19,738 nt of DNA from Patescibacteria group bacterium. Lineage in GTDB: Bacteria > Patescibacteriota > Patescibacteriia > 2-12-FULL-60-25. The stretch covers positions 1-19,738 of the forward strand of contig JAHIUG010000038.1 in NCBI GenBank assembly GCA_018817245.1. The letters are read 5' to 3'. This document shows, one piece after another, positions 6,980 to 13,503 of the stretch (positions are counted from its first letter, which is position 1; each line of letters starts with the position of its first letter). The notes under the pieces are model-generated. The model saw nothing but the letters and a program-made list of their open reading frames with translations. It searched no databases and was not told the origin of the DNA. Both the position numbers and the translations under genes were made by a program.

Positions 6980-8773
6980 TTATTGGTATAGCTTAGCTTG
7001 CAGAGTAAAGAGCTCGGCGTATTTCCCTTTTTTAAACATCAATTCTTCATGTGTGCCATCTTCAATTATTTGACCATTATCGATCACCATTATCTTCTCT
7101 GCTCGTCGCAAGGTTGAAAAGCGATGTGAGACAAAAATGAGCGCCTCAGATTGTAGAGCGTCAGGTAATCTTTCAAAGAAGCGTTCTTCTTTTTCCGCAT
7201 CTACTGACGAAGTGGGCTCGTCAAAAATATACAGACGCGCGTCTCTGTAGAGCGATCTGGCGATTGCGACAATTTGTCTCTGCCCACCGGAAAGTTCAAT
7301 CGCTTCGTCCTCAGGCATGGCATACATCTTGCCAGCATGTGTTTCAAGTCCGGCGGAGAACTCTTTTATCATTTTATCCATTCCACTGGTCGCAAGCGCC
7401 ATCCTAAAACGCTTCTTATCATCAGCGCCGGTGAATTGGCCGTAGATTACTTGATTGCGCAGCGTGTCATCATAAACCTGAGTGCTTTGTTGCATAACCG
7501 ACAGCGCCTCTCGCCAAGCGGTGGGTTTTATATCTTTGAGGTCAAGACCGTTGATCGTGATTTTGCCTTTAGTCGGCTCGTAGATCTTCATCAGTAATTT
7601 GATGAGCGTGCTTTTACCGGCGCCATTCAGACCAACTATGCCAATATGGTCTCCCTCTTTGAATTCAAAGGTGACACCACGCAGTACATCAACTCGCGTG
7701 CCAGGATAACGAAACCAAACATCCTCAAATCTTATCAAAAGAGGATCTTGAGGCAATTTAGCTCCCACATTTTTTTCATGGGGTACCTCAAAGAATCGTT
7801 TAAAAATAGTCAGGAAAGAGCCATCACGAAAAATCATTCGGATGTTGTATGAGAGACGCTCGGTCGTGCTCCAGATTTGGCTATAACTGGCTATAAAGAC
7901 AACGGCGCTACTGAGCAAAGTCGGATCTCTTAGAGTGAAAATCAGGCCAACCGCCAGACCAAAGGCTTTTAAAATATTAGTAACTGCATAAATACGGGTA
8001 GAAATTACCGTTTCTTTGTGACGTAATTGCAACAGTCTTGAAGTGAATTTATTCCATAGAGCCAAGAAAGGACGCTGCAATCCCCAGCCTTTAGCCTCTA
8101 GGAGAGAAATCGGTCGCATGATAATTTCCTCGTGATAATAAGCCCTTCGTCCCTCGCGATTTTCTTGAGTGAAAACAGACCAGCTGAATTTAGCTTCTTT
8201 TTTTGTTAGGAAATAACTAACTACGAATGAAGCAAGAATGACCAAAGAGGCAATTGGCGGCAGGTAGATCAAAACCGTCATTAAACCTAAAAATGTAAAG
8301 ATAAGCACAAAGGTGTTCATGAGCCATTGATTCATGTTTATCATGATCCAGCTCTTACGGTTGAAGGCGTCTTCAAGCATGCGAAAACCGGGGTCCTCAA
8401 GAACCCAAAAGGGCAACATGGTCATGTGTTTTAAGGCTCTGCCTTTGAATGCGACTTCAAAGTTATGTCGTAAGTAATTCATGAAACGCTCTTCCAAAAA
8501 GACTGATAGACCAATAAGCAGAGTGCTTAAGATCAGCATTGTTGCCCAAAAAAAGATATCTTCCATTCGTGAGGCTAGAGCAGCGTCAGCTAGTTTCTTA
8601 ATGGCGATAACGCCTAAAGCAGCAAAGGGCGCATTTAGTACACTGGCCAAAATTTTAATAATGAAACTCCGTTTATCAGATTCATAAATCATCCGTAGGG
8701 TAAACGGCAGGGCTCGCAGGATTTCTTTTGGAGATGGTTTTTCTTTAGGCGGTGTGAAAGTAATTTGTTCCAT
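6980..8773 (-). CDS. ABC exporter half-transporter (permease-ATPase fusion)
   Basis: A 597-aa type-I ABC exporter subunit (MsbA/ABCB-like), expected to work as a dimer in the cytoplasmic membrane. Residues ~35-320 form the membrane domain, with hydrophobic helices near 36-58, 73-93, 150-170, 172-190 and 262-300. The nucleotide-binding domain starts around 345 and has Walker A GLNGAGKST (381-389), Q-loop MQQS (427-430), signature LSGGQ (494-498), Walker B LYIFDEP (514-520), D-loop SSVD (522-525) and the switch His H550 in FVSHR. All catalytic residues are present. The substrate cannot be told from sequence; lipid, peptide or drug export are all possible. It lies directly behind the folA terminator, has its own -10 box 9 nt before the ATG, and has no Shine-Dalgarno site. 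No partner gene is adjacent. Confidence 0.93.
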   Translation of the reverse strand: MEQITFTPPKEKPSPKEILRALPFTLRMIYESDKRSFIIKILASVLNAPFAALGVIAIKKLADAALASRMEDIFFWATMLILSTLLIGLSVFLEERFMNYLRHNFEVAFKGRALKHMTMLPFWVLEDPGFRMLEDAFNRKSWIMINMNQWLMNTFVLIFTFLGLMTVLIYLPPIASLVILASFVVSYFLTKKEAKFSWSVFTQENREGRRAYYHEEIIMRPISLLEAKGWGLQRPFLALWNKFTSRLLQLRHKETVISTRIYAVTNILKAFGLAVGLIFTLRDPTLLSSAVVFIASYSQIWSTTERLSYNIRMIFRDGSFLTIFKRFFEVPHEKNVGAKLPQDPLLIRFEDVWFRYPGTRVDVLRGVTFEFKEGDHIGIVGLNGAGKSTLIKLLMKIYEPTKGKITINGLDLKDIKPTAWREALSVMQQSTQVYDDTLRNQVIYGQFTGADDKKRFRMALATSGMDKMIKEFSAGLETHAGKMYAMPEDEAIELSGGQRQIVAIARSLYRDARLYIFDEPTSSVDAEKEERFFERLPDALQSEALIFVSHRFSTLRRAEKIMVIDNGQIIEDGTHEELMFKKGKYAELFTLQAKLYQ

Positions 8774-8782
8774 GTTTGATGC

Positions 8783-8791
8783 ATTATCTCA
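8783..8791 (-). promoter_or_regulatory. extended -10 promoter of the ABC gene, near-leaderless
   Basis: The minus strand reads TGAGATAAT, an extended -10 with a 5/6 hexamer, 9 nt before the ATG at 8773. Transcription would begin about 3-4 nt before the start codon. It follows immediately after the U-tract of the folA terminator; no good -35 box is seen, since that region is the terminator stem. Confidence 0.45.
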
Positions 8792-8792
8792 C

Positions 8793-8819
8793 AAAAAAAA
8801 CCGTCCTGATAGGCGGTTT
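8793..8819 (-). terminator. rho-independent terminator after folA
   Basis: On the minus strand AAACCG-CCT, loop ATC, AGG-A-CGGTTT gives a nine-pair stem with one bulged base, followed by a run of eight T. It lies 31-57 bp after the folA stop codon and closes the thyA-hicBA-folA unit ahead of the ABC gene. Confidence 0.85.
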
Positions 8820-8849
8820 GTTAACTAAATTATTGATGATGACTTGGGA

Positions 8850-9326
8850 TTATGACTGGCGTTCGTAAGTTATAAATGAAAAGTCGGGATTGTTTTCTCG
8901 GTTTGTTTCTTTCCAGATTGCGGGATCAATTTCTGGAAAATACGCTTCGCATTTATCCACTTCACGGTCCACATGCGTGACATAAAGCTTGTCAGCGCTT
9001 TCAAAAGCTTGCTTATATATCTGTGCGCCGCCAATTATCATTACATCATCAGAACTGTAATTTGTTAGCGCGTCGTCAATTGAATTGAAAACTTCAACGC
9101 TTTCAGGCGCTTCATAATTTTCCTGACGAGTTATGATCACGTTCTTACGATTTGGGAGCGGTCGAAATTTATCCGGAATTGATTCCCAGGTTTTTCTTCC
9201 CATTACCACAACTTTGCCAATGGTGAGTTCTTTAAAATGCTTCATGTCTTCTGGAATATGCCACGGAAGTTTTCCGTCTTTACCAATGCAGTTATTTTTT
9301 GAGATAGCAACAATAATTGAGATCAT
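8850..9326 (-). CDS. folA: dihydrofolate reductase
   Basis: Reduces dihydrofolate to tetrahydrofolate with NADPH, regenerating the cofactor that thymidylate synthase oxidises. The 158-aa length is typical. Visible motifs are IVAISKNNCIGKDGKLPW (5-22) with the substrate loop, the catalytic acid D27 in IPEDMKHFK, VVVMGRKTWESIP (39-51) for NADPH binding, the IIGGAQIYKQAF glycine motif near 95-106, and the C-terminal FSFITYER. The ATG overlaps the hicA stop codon as ATGA, so translation is probably coupled to hicA and folA shares its transcript with the toxin-antitoxin pair. A terminator follows. Codons 8860-8882 have a near copy at 6903-6925, beyond the ABC gene. Confidence 0.97.
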   Translation of the reverse strand: MISIIVAISKNNCIGKDGKLPWHIPEDMKHFKELTIGKVVVMGRKTWESIPDKFRPLPNRKNVIITRQENYEAPESVEVFNSIDDALTNYSSDDVMIIGGAQIYKQAFESADKLYVTHVDREVDKCEAYFPEIDPAIWKETNRENNPDFSFITYERQS

Positions 9327-9511
9327 ACAAGTGGTGTTATGCCAAGATCTTTGCAGATCTTTTTACAGAGATAATTATCAATTTCATTATGCCTTGGAAT
9401 TGAAGAGACTCGGTTTATTTCCGGATTATAAAAGATGCTGTGATTTGTACCCTCTCGGATAAATACACAGCCCTGTTTTTGAATGTGCTTAATCAAATCT
9501 CGACGCTTCAT
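9323..9511 (-). CDS. hicA: HicA-type toxin (mRNA interferase)
   Basis: A 62-aa protein with the HicA/YcfA double-stranded-RNA-binding-like fold. MKRRDLIKHIQKQGC is the typical start, GTNHSIF (21-27) carries the catalytic His H24, the middle SSIPRHNEIDN corresponds to the usual VPVPRHxxEI segment, and KKICKDLGI ends the domain. HicA cleaves mRNA in the cytoplasm when free of HicB. All expected residues are present, so it is probably active. The order is antitoxin first, toxin second; hicB and hicA overlap by ATGA (9508-9511), and hicA and folA overlap again by ATGA. A toxin gene thus lies between, and is coupled to, a housekeeping folate gene. Confidence 0.92.
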   Translation of the reverse strand: MKRRDLIKHIQKQGCVFIREGTNHSIFYNPEINRVSSIPRHNEIDNYLCKKICKDLGITPLV

Positions 9512-9726
9512 GCGTTTTGAAATTGAATACGTTCGCGAATAGTTCGTCCGTGTGGTCTATCTTTTTCTATCAGGGCTTTGTTTACTTCCAAAACCAGAGC
9601 CAGAGCTTCTTTTAAGTTTTCTTTGGCTTCCTTAAGTGTTTTTCCTTGAGTGTTTACACCTGGGATTTCTTCAACCCAACCCAAATACCATTTTCCATGT
9701 TTTTGATAAACAGCGTTAAATTGCAT
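9508..9726 (-). CDS. hicB: HicB-type antitoxin, single-domain form
   Basis: A 72-aa HicB-like protein that should bind and neutralise HicA. The HicB partial RNase-H-like fold is recognisable: MQFNAVYQKHGKWYLGWVEE, then IPGVNTQGKTLKEAKENL (21-38) and EALALVLEV. It lacks the additional C-terminal ribbon-helix-helix or helix-turn-helix domain of longer HicB antitoxins; the last 20 residues are only a charged tail. It is therefore doubtful that it represses its own promoter. It starts 20 bp after the thyA stop, and a good promoter (TTGAAA-N16-TATAAT) lies across the end of thyA, 9 nt before the ATG, so the mRNA would be nearly leaderless. Confidence 0.9.
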   Translation of the reverse strand: MQFNAVYQKHGKWYLGWVEEIPGVNTQGKTLKEAKENLKEALALVLEVNKALIEKDRPHGRTIRERIQFQNA

Positions 9727-9735
9727 ATGTTTTGA

Positions 9736-9763
9736 ATTATACTGTATTAGACGGCAATTTCAA
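9736..9763 (-). promoter_or_regulatory. promoter of hicB-hicA-folA at the end of thyA
   Basis: On the minus strand TTGAAA (9758-9763, 5/6 of the -35 consensus), a 16-nt spacer and a perfect TATAAT (9736-9741). The -35 lies in the last codons of thyA and the -10 in the gap. Nine nt separate the -10 box from the hicB ATG, predicting a leader of about 2-3 nt. It would allow hicBA-folA to be transcribed without thyA. Confidence 0.6.
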
Positions 9764-10619
9764 ATTGAATCCTTGGATGACTTTGGTAATCAAATAGTTG
9801 TGTGTGATTGTGTTCCCAATCGAATATGGAATTAAACGGTTCTGTTTGGATTTGTGGCAATCTATATTGATTAGGATCGCGCGCTAACTGTTCCTTTACT
9901 CCATCTAAATGGTTCACGTAAATGTGCGTATCTGCCAAAAAGCCGATAAGTCGCCCTTCTCGAAAGCCACTTTCTTTAGCAAGCAAATGAAGGAGGAGCG
10001 CGTAACTCGCGATGTTAAACGGAAGCCCTAGTACTGTGTCTACTGAGCGCTGGTTCCACAAAAGGTTCAGCTTGCCATTGATAACTGTCACCTGAAAAGC
10101 GTAATGACATGGCGGCAATCCCATTTGATCAAGCATGCATGGATTCCACGCGGAAACGATCATACGTCGATCATGAGGATCGCTCTTCAGCTTTTCTATA
10201 ACTCGCTTTAGTTGATCAACTCCTTGTCCGGTGTAGTCAGCATCATGATGAGAGTAAGGTGCATTAAAATGTCTCCATTGAAAGCCGTAGATTGCTCCTA
10301 GATCACGCTCCTCAGACATCCTTCTTTTTGATTCTTCATCATGCCCGTAAGGTGCTTTCTGCGGATGTGCCCATTCGTCCCAGATGTGATTATTTCTTTC
10401 TTTTAACCACTGTTTGTCTGTAATCCCTTTTATAAAAAATTCAAGTTCGGTTTTAATAAGTTTGAATGGTACTTTTTTTGTAGTCAGCATTGGGAATCCT
10501 TTTGACATGTCATGCTCAAACATGACGCCTGCTACTGCAATAGTATCAACTCCAGTTCTGTTTTCTTTGCGCTCGCCATTTTCCAAAATGTGACGAACTA
10601 TATCTAAATATGTTTTCAT
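9747..10619 (-). CDS. thyA: thymidylate synthase
   Basis: Methylates dUMP to dTMP using methylene-tetrahydrofolate and releasing dihydrofolate. The 290-aa length is normal. Visible hallmarks are the phosphate-binding R21 in NRTGVDT, FPMLTTKKV (42-50), ELxFFIKGITD (59-68), the pair of arginines DRRMIVSAWNP (150-160), the catalytic cysteine C171 in LPPCHYAFQ, the NQRSVDTVLGLPFNIASYA segment (about 194-212) and HIYxNHLDGVKEQL. The C-terminus IQFEIAV is the usual closing loop. Its product feeds tmk, and folA recycles its cofactor. The ATG at 10619 has no Shine-Dalgarno site, and the upstream spacer is filled by a dispersed inverted-repeat element that ends only 10 nt before the start codon on the gene strand. 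Confidence 0.97.
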   Translation of the reverse strand: MKTYLDIVRHILENGERKENRTGVDTIAVAGVMFEHDMSKGFPMLTTKKVPFKLIKTELEFFIKGITDKQWLKERNNHIWDEWAHPQKAPYGHDEESKRRMSEERDLGAIYGFQWRHFNAPYSHHDADYTGQGVDQLKRVIEKLKSDPHDRRMIVSAWNPCMLDQMGLPPCHYAFQVTVINGKLNLLWNQRSVDTVLGLPFNIASYALLLHLLAKESGFREGRLIGFLADTHIYVNHLDGVKEQLARDPNQYRLPQIQTEPFNSIFDWEHNHTQLFDYQSHPRIQFEIAV

Positions 10620-10629
10620 AGATTTAATC

Positions 10630-10730
10630 TGTCATCTCGACCGTAGTCACGAAAGCTTTCGAGATGGAGCGGAGAGATCTTTCAGAAAGATTTCTCCGCT
10701 TCACTGCGTTGCGTTCCGGTCGAAATGACA
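10630..10730. repeat. dispersed palindromic element, family 1, copy 1
   Basis: A 101-bp element between thyA and dut with terminal inverted repeats TGTCATCTCGACCG and CCGGTCGAAATGACA, and an inner hairpin built from GCGGAGAGATCTTTC and GAAAGATTTCTCCGC. Two further copies lie at 11240-11357 and 12587-12693. There is no coding capacity. It looks like a REP- or MITE-type non-autonomous repeat. It fills nearly the whole spacer and could also act as a terminator or processing hairpin for dut. Confidence 0.85.
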
Positions 10731-10754
10731 GTAATAATTTGCATTGTAAAGGAT

Positions 10755-11180
10755 TTATCCAGTACTTCCAAACCCACCGCGGGATGGGCCGTCTGCCGCT
10801 CCTTCTTCGAACTCGATTTTGGGACGGGGATAGATGATGGCTTGTGCAATTCTAGTGCCAGACGAAATAGTTACTGGTTTATCTCCGGGGTTGTAGAACA
10901 TAACCATTAGTTCGTCTGTTGGGCCGCAATAGTCTGAATCAATAACCGCAACACCGTTTGATAAGAAGATGCCGAACTTCTGAAAAGTACTTGAGCGGGG
11001 GAATACGTGCATCACATGTCCTTCCGGAATGCACATTACGAGTCCTGTTGGGACAATGCCTTGGCTGAGTGGTTCTATAGTTATTGTTTCTGCAGCAGCG
11101 AGATCAAAAGCTCCGGAATTGGGAGTCCCATAAGTAGGGATGACTGCATTTGGACGAATTTTTGTTATGTGGATTTTCAT
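10755..11180 (-). CDS. dut: dUTP diphosphatase (dUTPase)
   Basis: Hydrolyses dUTP to dUMP and pyrophosphate, keeping uracil out of DNA and supplying thymidylate synthase. A 141-aa trimeric-type dUTPase with all five motifs: SGAFDLAA (22-29), PRSST (61-65), GVAVIDSDYCGPTDELMV (76-93) with the catalytic D81, GTRIAQAI (108-115) and the C-terminal P-loop-like RGGFGSTG (134-141). Motif 3 has Cys-Gly where DYRG is common, a small deviation that is unlikely to abolish activity. It is flanked on both sides by dispersed repeat elements and lies between thyA and dcd in pathway order. There is no Shine-Dalgarno site; the leader is A/T-rich with several ACGAAT-type repeats. Confidence 0.96.
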   Translation of the reverse strand: MKIHITKIRPNAVIPTYGTPNSGAFDLAAAETITIEPLSQGIVPTGLVMCIPEGHVMHVFPRSSTFQKFGIFLSNGVAVIDSDYCGPTDELMVMFYNPGDKPVTISSGTRIAQAIIYPRPKIEFEEGAADGPSRGGFGSTG

Positions 11181-11232
11181 AGTTTACGAATTGACGAATC
11201 ACGTCACGAATATTACGAATAATTGACGAATC
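11181..11232. repeat. ACGAAT-rich direct repeats upstream of dut
   Basis: The pentamer ACGAA recurs five times in about 50 bp (ACGAATTG, ACGAATCA, ACGAATAT, ACGAATAA, ACGAATC). Similar clusters lie at 14128-14160, 14724-14757 and 15350-15372. The function is unknown. They form part of the composite spacer, together with the family-1 element and the heptamer array that follow it. Confidence 0.6.
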
Positions 11233-11239
11233 ATTTATT

Positions 11240-11357
11240 TGTCATTTCGACCGGAGCCCATGTTTTCTTGGGGCGGAGCGGAGAAACCTTTTCGAAAGAT
11301 CTCTCCGTTACGCTTCGCCCCGAAAGCTTTCGGGGCTACGCTCCAGTCGAGATGACA
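11240..11357. repeat. dispersed palindromic element, family 1, copy 2
   Basis: A 118-bp copy between dut and dcd. The ends are TGTCATTTCGACCGGAG and CTCCAGTCGAGATGACA. The inner part contains GCGGAGAAACC and GATCTCTCCG arms and an additional hairpin (CCCCGAAAGCTTTCGGGG). The ends are conserved relative to copies 1 and 3 while the middle varies, as expected for a repeat kept by its palindromic structure. A heptamer array starts 5 bp after its right end. Confidence 0.85.
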
Positions 11358-11361
11358 GATA

Positions 11362-11424
11362 TGTTACGTGCTATGTGCTATGTGCTATGTGCTATGTGCT
11401 ATGTGCTATGTGTTATGTGATATG
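11362..11424. repeat. TGCTATG heptamer array at the dcd 3' end
   Basis: Nine heptamers: TGTTACG, six TGCTATG, TGTTATG, TGATATG. On the gene strand the unit reads CATAGCA. The dcd stop codon TAG (11406-11408) lies inside one of the units, and the last residues of Dcd (ISHNT) are encoded by degenerate units, so the array has supplied the end of the gene. Confidence 0.9.
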
Positions 11425-12512
11425 AACCATTTAGCAAGACGAGGGCCTGATTGTTCTGAATAATGCGATCCCAGATCAGTGCCGTAGATTTTCTCTGGTG
11501 TTGCTAATAAACGTTCATAAACCATGAGGCAGATGGGCTGACCGTCTCTGAGTACGAATTCGTGGCCGTAAGCTTCAACTTCTAAAACCGCAGCTGTACC
11601 GCGCTCTTCATCCTTTTCGCGCCAGCCCCAGCCAGGATCAAAGAAGCCGGCGAAGTGCGATCTGAATTCTCCTTTAGATGGATCGTAGTTTGCCATCTCC
11701 ATAGCCAGTGTTGGTGGAACAAGTACTTTTTCTTTTGTTACCAAAATATAGAAAGTTCCGGGTCTTAAAGTGAGCTCGCCATTTGCCGGTTGATATATAG
11801 GTTCGAAGAAATCATTTGGATTATGATCAAATTTTGCAGTATCTAAAACGTTGGTTGCGCTCCTGGTAGCAGACCAGCCAATAAGATCTCTGCTAGTCAG
11901 ATCTATGGTCATGGTTATGCCATCGCGCACAACCTCGTCAGTAGGTTGAATTTTGTTTCCATCGCTGTCTCGCAATAAACCAAATCGATCGTACAAAATG
12001 CGATGCTCCAAGCTGCTGAAACGCGAATCACCATGAAAGAATCGAATCTGATTTATTCTGTCTCCCGGATGCAGGCGGATAGGAAAACTTTTTGGCACAA
12101 CTTCTAACCACAGCGAGCCTTTGTATCCGCTTGGAATAGAATCAAAACGTGGCACACCATCCATTACAAGTCGCGATCTCAAATCTATTCTGCCGCTCGA
12201 AGATTTATTAGACGCTGTAGCGTGGATGCTTTTGGGAAGGTTGAGAGTCTCTTTAAGTTTAATTAAATAGATGCCGTTAACCTCCAACGGAAGATTCAGG
12301 TTAGTGGAATAAAGCGCTCCTTGTTTCGCAATCTCGTTAACAGGTTCTCCGGGGCGGGGGAGATAGGATCCGCGAAGACGATAAACCTCGTCTGTTAAGG
12401 TCATATCTAATGAAGATGGCTGGAGCGCGCTTTCTTCCGCACCCTGAATATAGCCTGCTGCCATCATTTCTCGCATTAGTTGAAAAGGGATTGCACCTGG
12501 ACGATTGATCAT
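11406..12512 (-). CDS. dcd: 2'-deoxycytidine 5'-triphosphate deaminase, long double-domain type
   Basis: Deaminates dCTP to dUTP, which Dut then converts to dUMP. The protein (368 aa from the ATG at 12512) is about twice the length of E. coli Dcd and fits the long DCD family (PF06559-type). A first dUTPase-like domain carries LQPSSLDMTL, ATASNKSSSGRIDLRSRLV (near 110-128) and DSIPSGYKGSLWLEVVPKSF, and the second half ends in ILVTKEKVLVPPTLAMEM, SHFAGFFDPGWGW and a terminal QPICLMVYERL. Catalytic details of this long form are known to me only by family. A TTG 13 codons upstream (12551) extends the frame, but MINRPGAIPFQLM looks like the natural start and has a weak AAGG upstream. The stop codon and last five residues fall in a heptamer repeat array. 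Confidence 0.9.
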   Translation of the reverse strand: MINRPGAIPFQLMREMMAAGYIQGAEESALQPSSLDMTLTDEVYRLRGSYLPRPGEPVNEIAKQGALYSTNLNLPLEVNGIYLIKLKETLNLPKSIHATASNKSSSGRIDLRSRLVMDGVPRFDSIPSGYKGSLWLEVVPKSFPIRLHPGDRINQIRFFHGDSRFSSLEHRILYDRFGLLRDSDGNKIQPTDEVVRDGITMTIDLTSRDLIGWSATRSATNVLDTAKFDHNPNDFFEPIYQPANGELTLRPGTFYILVTKEKVLVPPTLAMEMANYDPSKGEFRSHFAGFFDPGWGWREKDEERGTAAVLEVEAYGHEFVLRDGQPICLMVYERLLATPEKIYGTDLGSHYSEQSGPRLAKWFISHNT

Positions 12513-12559
12513 ATGTTGGAAAACCTTATCGAGAATGCGAATCTTATGCAAATAAAAAA

Positions 12560-12718
12560 TGTCATCCTGAGGGAAGACACAGTTTTTGTCATCTCGACCG
12601 TAGTCCCGAAAGCTTTCGGGACGGAGCGGAGAGATCTTTCCGAAAAGATTTCTCCGCTACACTACATTGCGTTTCGTTCTGGTCGAAATGACAGGGCGGT
12701 TTTTTCCTCGGAATGACA
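12560..12718. repeat. nested repeat: outer inverted arms around family-1 copy 3
   Basis: Outer arms TGTCATCCTGAGGGA (12560-12574) and TTCCTCGGAATGACA (12704-12718) are near-complementary. They enclose the complete family-1 element at 12587-12693, suggesting one palindromic repeat inserted into another. The right arm ends 6 bp from the rplA stop codon, and the left arm overlaps the region upstream of dcd. Confidence 0.6.
12587..12693. repeat. dispersed palindromic element, family 1, copy 3
   Basis: A 107-bp copy between rplA and dcd. The ends are TGTCATCTCGACCGTAGTC and CTGGTCGAAATGACA, with the inner hairpins CCCGAAAGCTTTCGGG and AGCGGAGAGATC / GATTTCTCCGCT. It is closest to copy 1, sharing the first 19 bases and most of the interior. 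Confidence 0.85.
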
Positions 12719-12724
12719 AATTTT

Positions 12725-13411
12725 TTAATTCTTCACCTCAACATGGATTGCAGGGCCCATGCTTGAAGTTAATACCACCTTCTTGATGTAAGTACCTTTT
12801 GCTTTAGCCGGTTTAACCTTGCGGATAGTTTCAAGAACAGCGCTGTAATTTCCAATAAGTTCTGCTTCACTCAAAGATGTTTTACCAATTGACTGGTGAA
12901 TGTTTCCAGTTGCGTCGTTCTTTATCGCGACTTTACCGCGCTTAAGATCTTCAACCATCTTTTTAACATTTGTACCGACTGTATCAGTTTTCGGGTTAGG
13001 CATCAGACCTCTTGGACCGAGGATTTTTGCAATCTTTGCCAGCTTGGGCATCATGTCAGGAGTTGCAACCGCGACATCAAAATCGATTTTGCCTGTCTTA
13101 ACTATGTCGTCAATAATGTCTTGGCTACCAATGACTTCAGCACCGGCTTCTTTAGCATCTTTTTCTTTATCTGAAGATACGAAAGCGGCCACTCTCTTGA
13201 TTTTTCCGATTGAGTGCGGCATTACTAGAGTTGTGCGGATTTGCTGATCGCTTTGCTTCACATCAACACCAAGGTGCATGTGAACTTCCACCGAACCAAC
13301 GAATTTGGTGGTGGCGGTCTTTTTTACCAGATCCACAGCTTCTTCAATAGAATAAAGCTGTTTTGGATCAATTAGTGCTTTTAGCTGTGTGTATCGCTTT
13401 GAGCGTGACAT
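12725..13411 (-). CDS. rplA: ribosomal protein L1
   Basis: Large-subunit protein uL1 of the ribosomal L1 stalk. From the ATG at 13411 the protein has 229 aa and begins MSRSKRYTQLKALID; the frame stays open 25 codons further upstream, but that part is unlike L1 and includes the predicted promoter. The signature ATPDMMPKLAKIAKILGPRGLMPNPK is split here: DVAVATPDMM and the invariant GPRGLMPNPKTDTV both appear in the second domain, followed by GKVAIKNDATGNIHQSIGK. L1 normally follows rplK directly, but here a separate gene lies between them, and rplA has its own promoter. Its presence argues against the Parcubacteria group reported to lack L1. There is no Shine-Dalgarno site. Confidence 0.96.
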   Translation of the reverse strand: MSRSKRYTQLKALIDPKQLYSIEEAVDLVKKTATTKFVGSVEVHMHLGVDVKQSDQQIRTTLVMPHSIGKIKRVAAFVSSDKEKDAKEAGAEVIGSQDIIDDIVKTGKIDFDVAVATPDMMPKLAKIAKILGPRGLMPNPKTDTVGTNVKKMVEDLKRGKVAIKNDATGNIHQSIGKTSLSEAELIGNYSAVLETIRKVKPAKAKGTYIKKVVLTSSMGPAIHVEVKN

Positions 13412-13474
13412 ATTGTGGTTCAGGCGCCGTATTATTAGTAGGGCTCCCACAGTTATGAAATTAAGTTTGGCCAG

Positions 13475-13503
13475 AGTATAGAACAAAACCGCTCTCGGGT
13501 CAA
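13475..13503 (-). promoter_or_regulatory. rplA promoter with -35 inside a terminator loop
   Basis: On the minus strand TTGACC (13498-13503, 5/6), exactly 17 nt, then TATACT (13475-13480, 5/6). The -35 hexamer makes up most of the seven-base loop of the terminator hairpin at 13489-13511, and the -10 follows directly after its U-tract. The start site would be near 13468, giving a leader of about 57 nt for rplA. Confidence 0.65.

Noticed and set aside
9508..9511. Alternative genetic code (TGA read as Gly, as in Gracilibacteria)
   Set aside because: TGA ends hicB and hicA at ATGA overlaps exactly where family lengths predict, and no conserved domain needs TGA readthrough.
12513..12551. TTG start of dcd adding 13 residues
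   Set aside because: The ATG at 12512 gives the expected N-terminus and has a weak AAGG upstream. The TTG has no ribosome binding site. It cannot be fully excluded.
13412..13486. Upstream start for ribosomal protein L1 (25 extra residues)
   Set aside because: L1 proteins begin close to MxxxxKRY, and the extension overlaps the predicted -10 box. MSRSKRYTQ at 13411 is the natural start.
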